From positions 496,001-560,000 of the forward strand of contig CAWBCO010000002.1 of the NCBI GenBank assembly GCA_963787415.1: a DNA stretch of 64,000 nt. The letters are read 5' to 3'. Positions within the stretch are counted from its first letter, which is position 1. Every line of letters starts with the position of its first letter. Position numbers and translations under genes: made by a program. Below the pieces are notes generated by a model that was given only the letters and a program-made list of their open reading frames with translations, made no database searches and was not told the DNA's origin. The DNA comes from CAVUWL01 sp963787415 (GTDB lineage Bacteria; Actinomycetota; Thermoleophilia; Solirubrobacterales; 70-9). Positions 1 through 6,826 of this stretch are shown one piece after another.

Positions 1-144
1 GATCGTTGAGTTTAAGGCGTAGGCGGTGGCGGCGAGGGCGGCGATCAGGGCGAGAGTGAGGGTCGCGGTGAGCAGGGCCTTGCGTCCGCGGCGCCCATTA
101 GGAGACCGGGGTGATGATGCTCGACGGAAACGGTGGGATTTCAT
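1..144 (-). CDS. Secreted protein, N-terminal fragment (runs off the left edge)
   Basis: Only the first 48 codons are inside the window; the gene continues beyond position 1. It starts at ATG (142-144 on the complement), preceded by a purine-rich ribosome-binding site (GGAGAAGAGGG, complement of 152-162). The translation begins MKSHRFRRAS, has a basic stretch of about 22 residues and then a hydrophobic segment rich in Leu and Ala ending in TAYA (about residues 23-42), which has the form of a long Sec-type signal peptide. The mature part is not visible, so no function can be given. The good Shine-Dalgarno and the signal-peptide architecture make it much more likely to be real than the overlapping frames on the other strand. 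Confidence 0.55.
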   Translation of the reverse strand, partial: MKSHRFRRASSPRSPNGRRGRKALLTATLTLALIAALAATAYALNSTI

Positions 145-515
145 CGGCTCGCCCTCTTCTCCATTCGGACCTGGAACGCCCCCGCCAACCAAAGCCAGGA
201 ACCTGTATAACCCTGCCCGCACCCTAATGCTTCGGTCTGCGGCCAACCTTAGGCCCAGGTTGTGCAGGAGATCTCGACCACCCGGCACAAGGGCGACGAT
301 TCGCGCGCGGCCGTTGGTTGGCGGTGATGGATGGCGTTGACAGTCACTGACTCCAGGTATTTGCCGGCGATCACCTGATCATGCGACTCAACGCCTTGCA
401 GCGATCGGTTCCGCACGCCGGGCGCGACATCCCAAATCCCGGATCTCTGGCAAATGCGCCCGCTCACATCCCTGAACACATCGCACTCTGTAGCGATCGC
501 TGCGCGAGGGAAGGA
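145..515. other. Gap without a convincing gene
   Basis: This stretch separates the secreted-protein fragment from the end of the GntR-type regulator. Reading frames exist on both strands, but none shows a recognisable domain, signal peptide or good ribosome-binding site. The part next to 144 should contain the promoter of the leftward gene. Confidence 0.5.
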
Positions 516-1304
516 TTAATGCTTAGCTCGCCACCAGCTCATCGCCCCTCCGAGAGGACCGGCGGCAGGCGAGGCGTCCCTGCTGACATCCTGGGCTTCG
601 AGCATCCTGGTCCGCCCAGCGCGAACCTCGCCTTCTCGCCTCGCGCGAGCCTCGGCCGCCTTCTGAGCACTGGAGAGCTGCGCGATCAGCGTGTCCCGCG
701 TCTGCTCGAGCTCTTCTACGCCAGCAACATGGGCTTCGGCTCGAATCGGTGCAGTGGGCAACCCCTCGGCGGGAAGATCGCGCACATATGCGGCAAGCTC
801 GGCCTCAAGGCGAGCGATCTGGCGTCGCAGCTCTTGGCGAACCTCGATCGTCTCACTGCTCTCGACCAGATCGACTGGGTGCAGTCGGGTGGGACCACCC
901 TCAGCTGTCTCCTCGGAGCCGAGCATATTAGCGCAAGCCATCAAAACAATCGCCAGCTGGCGGGGATCAACACCCGCCTCTTGGCTCCTCCGCAAGGCGT
1001 CCAGAGCGATCGTCTCAAGGTGGGGCTCGGCTGCAGCGTGATCGGCGACAAAAGTGCCTTGACCTTGGCGGCTGAAGATAAGTCCCTCCTCCTCCAATGA
1101 TTCATAGACCGCCCGCACGGTGTTTACATTGACGCCAGCCCAATTCGCAAGTTGCCGGACGCTGGGAAGGGATTCACCTGAGGCCAACCGTCCAGTGACG
1201 ATCAGCGCCCGCATCCGCCATGAAAGCTGCACTCCAACCGGCAGTTCACTGCCAGGCTCGACCAAAAATGGATTGTGTTCATCGGGGCTAACGAGCTGTG
1301 CCAT
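516..1304 (-). CDS. GntR-family transcriptional regulator with coiled-coil tail
   Basis: DNA-binding repressor-type protein of the GntR superfamily. The winged helix-turn-helix covers about the first 90 residues and shows the family signature (LPSVRQLANWAGVNVNTV, then YESLEEEGL and the wing GQGTFVA). No FadR, HutC or aminotransferase effector domain follows; the rest is short helical segments and a Glu/Arg/Ala-rich region likely to form a coiled coil (about residues 125-230). The architecture is closest to small YtrA-like members but with a longer tail. I placed the start at ATG 1304 (262 aa) because a palindrome and a possible -10 box lie just upstream; an in-frame start at 1367 would add 21 residues running through those sites. 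It is divergent from a small secreted protein, a plausible regulatory target. Confidence 0.8.
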   Translation of the reverse strand: MAQLVSPDEHNPFLVEPGSELPVGVQLSWRMRALIVTGRLASGESLPSVRQLANWAGVNVNTVRAVYESLEEEGLIFSRQGQGTFVADHAAAEPHLETIALDALRRSQEAGVDPRQLAIVLMACANMLGSEETAEGGPTRLHPVDLVESSETIEVRQELRRQIARLEAELAAYVRDLPAEGLPTAPIRAEAHVAGVEELEQTRDTLIAQLSSAQKAAEARARREGEVRAGRTRMLEAQDVSRDASPAAGPLGGAMSWWRAKH

Positions 1305-1308
1305 TTTT

Positions 1309-1326
1309 TTGGTACAGTTAGACCAA
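1309..1326. promoter_or_regulatory. Inverted repeat, probable GntR operator
   Basis: The 18-bp sequence TTGGTACAGTTAGACCAA has 5-bp perfect arms (TTGGT and ACCAA) and lies 5 bp upstream of the chosen GntR-regulator start. A possible -10 element (TATAGT, complement of 1339-1344) lies just upstream of it with a weak -35 (TTGTTG, complement of 1362-1367) at 17-bp spacing, so the repeat would be in the early transcribed region. Autoregulation and control of the divergent gene at 1409 are inferred from position only. Confidence 0.5.
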
Positions 1327-1408
1327 GTTGACCATATGACTATATCAGTCCGCTTTGCCACCAACAATTGCTGGCGCTCAGTCTGATCGACTGCGCGATG
1401 GGAGGGAT

Positions 1409-1789
1409 ATGCGGAAATATTTTGCCTGGTTCTTCCTCCTCGCGGTGACGATCGCCGTGGGAGTTGCCGCGAAGGCTTTAGCCGCCAGTGAACAGCGGGT
1501 CGTGCTTCGCGTCGGCAACCAGGGCTTGTCCCTCAATGGCGGCCTTCTCAAGACGATGCCGAAAACCACGTTGCCGCCCGTTCCCGTCCAGGTCGGCGCC
1601 CATATAGCCATCGTCGCCGGCTCCCAGCCGCCGGCAATTCGAGAAGCCGTCCCCAACACCCGCGGGACTGGTTTCATCAACAGGAGGCGCCTGCCGAACT
1701 GCCCGCAGGTAAGGATCGAAGCGGCAGCCACAACCGAGCCTGCTAGAGATTGTCCGGGCGCAATCGTCAGCAAGGGCAAACCAGACTAG
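1409..1789 (+). CDS. Small secreted protein of unknown function
   Basis: A 126-residue protein with a clear signal peptide (MRKYFAWFFLLAVTIAVGVA followed by AKALA) and a probable cleavage site after ALA. The start ATG 1409 is chosen because GGAGGGAT lies directly upstream and the signal peptide then begins properly; upstream in-frame codons would put charged residues before it. The mature part is short, Pro/Ala rich, and contains two cysteines (in NCPQ and DCPG) that could form a disulfide. No family is recognised. It is divergent from the GntR-type regulator with about 100 bp between the two starts, so it may be the regulated gene. Confidence 0.6.
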   Translation: MRKYFAWFFLLAVTIAVGVAAKALAASEQRVVLRVGNQGLSLNGGLLKTMPKTTLPPVPVQVGAHIAIVAGSQPPAIREAVPNTRGTGFINRRRLPNCPQVRIEAAATTEPARDCPGAIVSKGKPD

Positions 1790-2072
1790 GGGCGACCTAT
1801 CTCCATTCTACGACCTTCACTGCGATTGAGCGCTGGTGACCTTTCGTCGTTGGCTAGCTGGGTGACGACCGGCCTTCGCTGAATTAATCGCCACGTTTAG
1901 AACGCAACAAGACAAGTCACCGCAAGCTTCGGCCACCGTCGGCCAGGCAGATCGATCGGCTGAGGTCTGCAACTACATGCGACCAAGGTTCTGGTCCACG
2001 ACGAGGTCGCGATCGGATGTCGTCGGGAATAACCTCGCCGTCATGGCATCGGTTCCTGCATCGAGGCCAACC

Positions 2073-2507
2073 TCAACCTCGAGACGCGTGAGCCTCCTCT
2101 GCGGCACCCACGGCGATCGCAATCTGGCCCAGACAGCGACCGATATCGAGGCACTCACAACTAAGGCCCTGCTCCAGGATGCGCTTCATTGCCTTAGCCT
2201 CAGCAAGAGTTTGCTCTATCTCAGGCAGCTTGAGGGAAGCAAGCTCTCGCCAGATCTTTGGCGGTGCCTTCTTCTCTGAGACACCCGCGAGCAAAGTGCG
2301 GATCTCAGCCAGACTGAATCCCGCTCGCTTTGCTACCGCGATCATTTCGATCGCCTGAAGGGACGAGGAGTTGTAGCGGCGCTTGCCCCCGACCCGGGCC
2401 GGTGCGGAAAGAAGCCCCACGCTTTCCCAGTAGCGAAGCGTCGATGCCCGAACTCCTACCTGCGCGGAGACCTCACCGATCGTCATCTCGTCGCTGGCCG
2501 CTGCCAC
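2073..2507 (-). CDS. MerR-family regulator with C-terminal CxCx5C cysteines
   Basis: A 144-residue MerR-type activator. The N-terminal winged helix (MTIGEVSAQVGVRASTLRYW, then GKRRY) is followed by the usual dimerisation helix (about residues 85-115) and a C-terminal effector segment with C117, C119 and C125 (SCECLDIGRC). The spacing CxCx5C equals the last three cysteines of the SoxR [2Fe-2S] motif CX2CXCX5C; the first SoxR cysteine is replaced by Gly here, so the ligand could be a metal ion, thiol stress or an unusual cluster. The start is GTG 2507; ATG 2486 (MTIGE) is an alternative. It is divergent from the membrane protein at 2572 and a MerR-type promoter lies between them. Confidence 0.85.
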   Translation of the reverse strand: MAAASDEMTIGEVSAQVGVRASTLRYWESVGLLSAPARVGGKRRYNSSSLQAIEMIAVAKRAGFSLAEIRTLLAGVSEKKAPPKIWRELASLKLPEIEQTLAEAKAMKRILEQGLSCECLDIGRCLGQIAIAVGAAEEAHASRG

Positions 2508-2511
2508 GGGC

Positions 2512-2542
2512 TTGACTTAAAGCGTACTCGAAGTAGTAGACC
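2512..2542 (+). promoter_or_regulatory. MerR-type promoter with 19-bp spacer and internal dyad
   Basis: On the plus strand a -35 TTGACT (2512-2517) and a weak -10 TAGACC (2537-2542) are separated by 19 bp, the over-long spacing typical of MerR-regulated promoters. The spacer is almost filled by an imperfect dyad (ACTTAAAGCGTACTCGAAGT, 2515-2534) with arms ACTT..AG and CT..AAGT. The element lies between the divergent MerR gene and the membrane protein beginning at 2572, which is the classic arrangement for self-regulated MerR activators. Confidence 0.65.
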
Positions 2543-2571
2543 TCCTCCGACCCCTACCGAGAGGCACGCAT

Positions 2572-3012
2572 ATGGCCGCTACATCAGACGACTCCCACGC
2601 CGACGAACCGATCACCGGCGCTCAAAGAACTCTCCGCGATACCGATCGCACCTCTGTATCTCGGACTCACGGTCTCCTCAGCGGGGGGTGCTGCATAGAC
2701 ACCGATGCCCCTTCAAACGTTGCGGTGGCGATGAGCCCTTGGGCTCGACGCGCCCGCGCCGGAGCCGGACTCGGCTTTCTCGTCGCCGCTGGCGCTCTCA
2801 GCTCACGTCAGCTGCCTGGTCAGATCGCCCTTTGGCCAGCATCGCTAGTCCCTACCTGGTTCGGGATTTCCCACCTGGTGGCAAGCGTCACCGGTTACCA
2901 AGGCTGCCCAGAGCTGGGTGCGATTCCAAGTATCATGCTCGACCGCCCCGTCACGACAAGGTGTGGCGTCTGGCGCCGCATCGACTCAAGAATCGATCCT
3001 GCTTCCCGCTAG
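2572..3012 (+). CDS. DUF2892-like inner-membrane protein, probable MerR target
   Basis: A 146-residue protein starting at ATG 2572 with GAGAGG (2559-2564) upstream. The first 60 residues are hydrophilic and contain a Cys-Cys pair; the second half has two hydrophobic segments (AGAGLGFLVAAGALSS and the region around WPASLVPTWFGISHLVASV), then GCPELGAIPS and TRCGVW. This Gly-Cys-Pro-Glu-Leu-Gly pattern after two short membrane helices resembles DUF2892-type proteins, often found beside redox or sulfur genes. The conserved cysteines fit a redox or metal stress role, but that is an inference. The MerR-type promoter immediately upstream indicates activation by the divergent regulator. Confidence 0.7.
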   Translation: MAATSDDSHADEPITGAQRTLRDTDRTSVSRTHGLLSGGCCIDTDAPSNVAVAMSPWARRARAGAGLGFLVAAGALSSRQLPGQIALWPASLVPTWFGISHLVASVTGYQGCPELGAIPSIMLDRPVTTRCGVWRRIDSRIDPASR

Positions 3013-3376
3013 AAGGCATCCTGCGATTCCTGAACCTTGGGGTGCTCAATTGCTACGCAAAGCCAAGGGCCGGGTAGATCCCAAGCGATCCCAAATGAGT
3101 GGACCTTCCGGCTACCCCCTAGGCAGAATGACTGCGAAAGTAAGATGAATGGGAGGCTCTCGCGCCTGGGCTTTCGACACCGCCAAGAAAACAACCAGTC
3201 CGCCACGGCTAGCTCGCTCGTGTGCGCCCTCCCAGGTCGGCGCGTACCAGCGCCGCCTACCCGGACGCTTCCACCCTCGATCTGAGAGGCCCAAACCAAG
3301 CTGAGAGCGACCGGACTTTTCCCAATTTCCGGGTTCATGCGCGGAATCCGTCGGATTCGCTGTCTACGGTTTTGCA
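3013..3376. other. Gap without a convincing gene
   Basis: Short overlapping frames on both strands here show no domain, membrane segment or ribosome-binding site. I see no RNA gene or strong hairpin. Confidence 0.4.
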
Positions 3377-3583
3377 ATGACGGTGACCATGACTCTCAGC
3401 TGTCCAAAGTGCGGAGCCCAGGTTCCGCCCTCGGGGCGTTTCTTCAAGCACGCTCCCGGCATCTCCGGTGACGCTTTTCTCGCCGACGTACGACAGATTG
3501 AACGCGGGAACTGTCACGATTGCGGAGTTGACCTTGAGCGAGCTCCCGATGGGCCGGACTGGCGCTGGCGACAAAGCGATTAG
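3377..3583 (+). CDS. Small zinc-ribbon-like protein
   Basis: A 68-residue protein with two Cys pairs, CPKC at residues 9-12 and CHDC at about 46-49, each followed by Gly as in zinc ribbons; the two pairs are about 33 residues apart and probably bind one zinc ion. The rest is hydrophilic. The start ATG 3377 is one of two close candidates (the other is ATG 3389, MTLSC). It has no close neighbour and no clear promoter, and I recognise no specific family. Alternative explanation: a chance frame, but the paired CxxC motifs argue against that. Confidence 0.5.
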   Translation: MTVTMTLSCPKCGAQVPPSGRFFKHAPGISGDAFLADVRQIERGNCHDCGVDLERAPDGPDWRWRQSD

Positions 3584-4114
3584 GAGCGACGGTTTCTCAC
3601 CTGACTCGGCACCCAAGACCGATCTGACCTTGGACGGCACATGATCGCAATGGCAGCGATCTGCGTGAGCAGTCAACGGGTACGGATCCCCCTTACTCCC
3701 AACACTCGGGCGCTCGGTGCGTCATAAGCGAGCGCTATCGGTCCGCGCCTGATTCAGCTTTCTGCCCGAGGACCCGCCCCACCGAGTCTCGGTTTTCATC
3801 GAGCTTGAGGTCCGCGGGATGAGGTCTGCGCACTGATGCGCGGGTGGTCCCGAACAAGCGGGCGGATTGCGGGCGATGGCGCTGAGCTCAAGAGCGCTCG
3901 GTCAGGGACCACCGCCAAAAGCGAAGCAAATGAGCTGAAGAAACCGCGAGGCATGATGTCGAATGATGGCCTCGCTTTTCGCTCTTTGCCAACGAGAAGC
4001 AGTGCCGATGGCTCAGAATCATGGCCGTTCTCTGCACCGATCGAACCGAACAATTCCTCGCCCTGCAAGAAATCGCCTGGTATCAGTGCAGCCGCCTCCG
4101 TATGCTTTTGAATC
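3584..4114. other. Gap without a convincing gene
   Basis: About 530 bp before the L,D-transpeptidase gene. Frames on both strands are short, of biased composition and without recognisable features. No tRNA, terminator-like hairpin or repeat was seen. Its right end must contain the promoter of the gene starting at 4115. Confidence 0.4.
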
Positions 4115-5755
4115 GTGGCCGATGGGCAGCAGCCTCATTCCAGTCTGTCGAAGGACCGTGGTTCCGCTCGCCGGCGCCGCTCGATGCTCGGCCTCGCCGG
4201 GCTAGTAGTGCTGATCATCGCCGGCTTCGCGATCGCCGCTCTTTCGATGTCTGGCGCCACCCTGAGCACCAACTCGGTAGCCCTCGCGAGGTATGAAGTT
4301 GGGACCTTCGGGGGGACCGTCGAGCAGGTGCACGCCTACGGCCGTGACGAAAGACCGATTCCGATCAGCGTCCACAACGGCCGTCTTGTGCCGAAAACGC
4401 AAATCAGTCCCGGCGAACAGATTTCAGTCGATCTTGTCGTCCGCCGCCCGGGCTGGCTCGGCTGGCTGGTGGGGAGCGAAGACCATCAGCAATTGACGTT
4501 TACGGCACCCGCCGCACGCGTACGATCGCGCTGGCTAACCGTCGGTGCTGCCGCCCCGCGGATCGCGTTCAGTGAGCCCGTGCGTAGCGTTGCCTACGGT
4601 GTTCCAGGACATCTGCGACTCCTGAAGTTTGCGCAACCGCAAAGCTCAGTCAGCCTCGGCTCCCACGCAGCTGCGGGGACGGTATTGGTTTCAAGCGCCG
4701 CCCGCCCCTGGGAGCGACTGAGTCCTCCAGAGCCCGTTACCTGGTTCCCGGCAAGCAGCTCTCCTAGCGTCGCCGCAAGCCCGGCCCCTGGCGCCTCCGT
4801 CTCCCCGGCGACGCCACTACGCCTCACCTTCTCCAAACCGATCTCTCAGGTGCTTGGTTCGGCCCGTCCTGCGCTCTCTCCCGAAACGTCGGGCCATTGG
4901 CGCCAGGCCGACAGCCACACACTTATCTTCACCCCCACCGGCTATGGCGCGGGCCTGGACACGCGCCTCAGTGCAGAGTTGCCACGTCCCGTTGACATAA
5001 TCCAGCCAGACGGGGCGCTCCAGTCCGGCCGCAACATCGCTTGGAAAATTCCGCCCGGATCAACCCTCCGCCTCCAGCAGCTCCTTGCCCAAGCCGGCTA
5101 TTTACCGCTCGAATGGAAACCAAAGGGAGAAGCCGTGCCTCAAACGCCGTCGGGGGAGCTTCGAGCCGCAGTCGAACCGCCAAGCGGCGAGTTCTCATGG
5201 CGATACTCCGATATTCCTGCCGGTTTGAGCGCGGGTTGGTCAGCCGGGAGTCCAAACACGGTCACCCGGGGTGCGGTGATGGCCTTTGAGGCCAACCACG
5301 AAATGGAAGTGGACGGTGAAGCCGGCTCAGAAGTCTGGCAGGCACTGCTGCACGCCGCCATTGCCAACAAGAGAAACCCCGAATCGGGCTACAGCTATGT
5401 CTACGTGAGCAGAACCCTCCCCGAGACTCTGACCCTTTGGCACAACGGTCATAAGATTTTCACGACCGCGGCAAATACCGGGATCGCCGGCGCAGAAACT
5501 GCGCTCGGTACTTATCCCGTTTTCGAGCATTTGACCGAAACAACGATGAGCGGCACCAACCCGGACGGCTCCCACTACGAAGATCCCGGCATCAAATGGG
5601 TCAGCTACTTCAACGGCGGCGACGCACTGCATGCCTTTGATCGCGCCTCCTACGGAACGCCGCAGAGCCTTGGCTGCGTGGAGATGCCGCTTGAATCTGC
5701 TGCCAAAGTCTGGCCTTACACGCCAATTGGCACTTTGGTCACAATCGCCCAGTAG
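4115..5755 (+). CDS. Membrane-anchored L,D-transpeptidase (YkuD domain)
   Basis: Predicted peptidoglycan cross-linking or remodelling enzyme acting outside the membrane. The 546-residue protein starts at GTG 4115, has a basic N-terminus and one membrane anchor (about residues 24-46), then extracellular beta-rich domains (about 50-300, including Big-like repeats with FSEPV and FSKPI motifs), a peptidoglycan-binding-like helical region (about 340-410, RGAVMAFEANHEMEVDG) and a C-terminal YkuD catalytic domain. The active site reads HAFDRASYGTPQSLGCVEMP with H506, S518 and C521; the usual S-H-G-C is S-L-G-C here, so the His next to the nucleophile is replaced while the distal His and the Cys are retained. 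The gene stands alone. Confidence 0.88.
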   Translation: MADGQQPHSSLSKDRGSARRRRSMLGLAGLVVLIIAGFAIAALSMSGATLSTNSVALARYEVGTFGGTVEQVHAYGRDERPIPISVHNGRLVPKTQISPGEQISVDLVVRRPGWLGWLVGSEDHQQLTFTAPAARVRSRWLTVGAAAPRIAFSEPVRSVAYGVPGHLRLLKFAQPQSSVSLGSHAAAGTVLVSSAARPWERLSPPEPVTWFPASSSPSVAASPAPGASVSPATPLRLTFSKPISQVLGSARPALSPETSGHWRQADSHTLIFTPTGYGAGLDTRLSAELPRPVDIIQPDGALQSGRNIAWKIPPGSTLRLQQLLAQAGYLPLEWKPKGEAVPQTPSGELRAAVEPPSGEFSWRYSDIPAGLSAGWSAGSPNTVTRGAVMAFEANHEMEVDGEAGSEVWQALLHAAIANKRNPESGYSYVYVSRTLPETLTLWHNGHKIFTTAANTGIAGAETALGTYPVFEHLTETTMSGTNPDGSHYEDPGIKWVSYFNGGDALHAFDRASYGTPQSLGCVEMPLESAAKVWPYTPIGTLVTIAQ

Positions 5756-5767
5756 AGCGCGGACAGG

Positions 5768-6748
5768 TCAGAGCTCGAGTGGCGACATGTCGGCGTATCG
5801 CTCACCAGCGGCAACGCCCCTTGGCGCCGCTTCCTCAATCTTCTGCAGCTCCTCGTCATTGAGCTCAATCTCTGCTGCGCCCACATTCTCCTCTAGGTAA
5901 CGACGGCGCTTGGTGCCCGGGATCGGAACTAGATCCTGACCCTGAGCCATCACCCACGCAAGGGCTAGCTGACCTGCCGTAACCTCCTTTTCGGCTGCGA
6001 GCTCCTCCACTCGCTTGACCAGCTCGAGGTTGCGCTCGAAGTTCTCTCCCTGAAAGCGGGGGCTGTGGCGGCGGAAATCGTCATCGGAGAGGTCGCCTAG
6101 CGATCGGTACCTGCCAGTTAGAAAGCCACGGCCCAAGGGACTGTAGGCGACAAAGCCGATGCCCAGGTCTCGAACCACCGGCAAAATCTCATCCTCTGGA
6201 TCGCGACTCCAAAGTGAGTACTCGGTCTGAAGCGCCGTAATCGGGTGCGTCGCGTGAGCACGGCGGATAGTCTCCGGCGCCGCCTCGGAGAGACCGAGGT
6301 GCCGCACCTTCCCTTGCTCAACCAGCTCCCCCATCGCACCAACCGTCTCCTCGATCGGAACGTCGGGATCAACCCGATGCTGGTAATAGAGGTCGATCTG
6401 CTCGACACCAAGGCGCCGTAGGGAAGCCTCGCAGCACTCCTTCACGTAAGTTGGGTCACCGCGCACGCCAAGGCGCTCACCATTTGGTCCCCGCACGTTG
6501 CCGAACTTGGTGGCCACAACGACCTCATCGCCGCGGCCGGCGATTGCCTCGCCAACCAGCCGCTCGTTCGTAAAGGGGCCATACATATCCGCGGTATCGA
6601 GAAAATCAACGCCGAGATCGATCGCACGGCCGATTACCGCCCTCGCCTCCACCTCATCGGCGGAGCCGTAGAACTCCGACATCCCCATACAGCCAAGACC
6701 CTCCGCTGATACCTCAAGGCCATCTCTGCCAAGCGTCTTGCGCTTCAT
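5768..6748 (-). CDS. Aldo/keto reductase
   Basis: NADPH-dependent oxidoreductase of the aldo/keto reductase superfamily, cytoplasmic, 326 residues, full length for the family. It has the (beta/alpha)8 barrel signature with the catalytic tetrad D51, Y56 (FLDTADMYGP), K81 (VATKFGN) and H124 (YYQHRVD), and the cofactor-binding region VPIPGTKRRRYLEENVGA near the C-terminus. The sequence is most like the AKR13/YajO-type bacterial group often annotated as oxidoreductases of aldehydes and ketones; the physiological substrate is not predictable. It converges with the L,D-transpeptidase, with 12 bp between the stops, and starts at ATG 6748 with an AGGAGG-type ribosome-binding site upstream. Confidence 0.93.
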   Translation of the reverse strand: MKRKTLGRDGLEVSAEGLGCMGMSEFYGSADEVEARAVIGRAIDLGVDFLDTADMYGPFTNERLVGEAIAGRGDEVVVATKFGNVRGPNGERLGVRGDPTYVKECCEASLRRLGVEQIDLYYQHRVDPDVPIEETVGAMGELVEQGKVRHLGLSEAAPETIRRAHATHPITALQTEYSLWSRDPEDEILPVVRDLGIGFVAYSPLGRGFLTGRYRSLGDLSDDDFRRHSPRFQGENFERNLELVKRVEELAAEKEVTAGQLALAWVMAQGQDLVPIPGTKRRRYLEENVGAAEIELNDEELQKIEEAAPRGVAAGERYADMSPLEL

Positions 6749-6826
6749 CTTGGTCCTCCTATCTATCCGGTTGTCTGCACGTCACGCGTCTCGACCAGGA
6801 AAAATGACGAAGCTGGGGGTCCGGCC

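Noticed and set aside
381..1100. Long plus-strand open frame opposite the GntR regulator
   Set aside because: It is the antisense shadow of the regulator gene, with no recognisable motif and poor start context; the minus-strand product has a clear GntR winged helix.
3796..4111. Overlapping open frames on both strands before the L,D-transpeptidase
   Set aside because: No domain, signal peptide or ribosome-binding site, and composition unlike the neighbouring genes.
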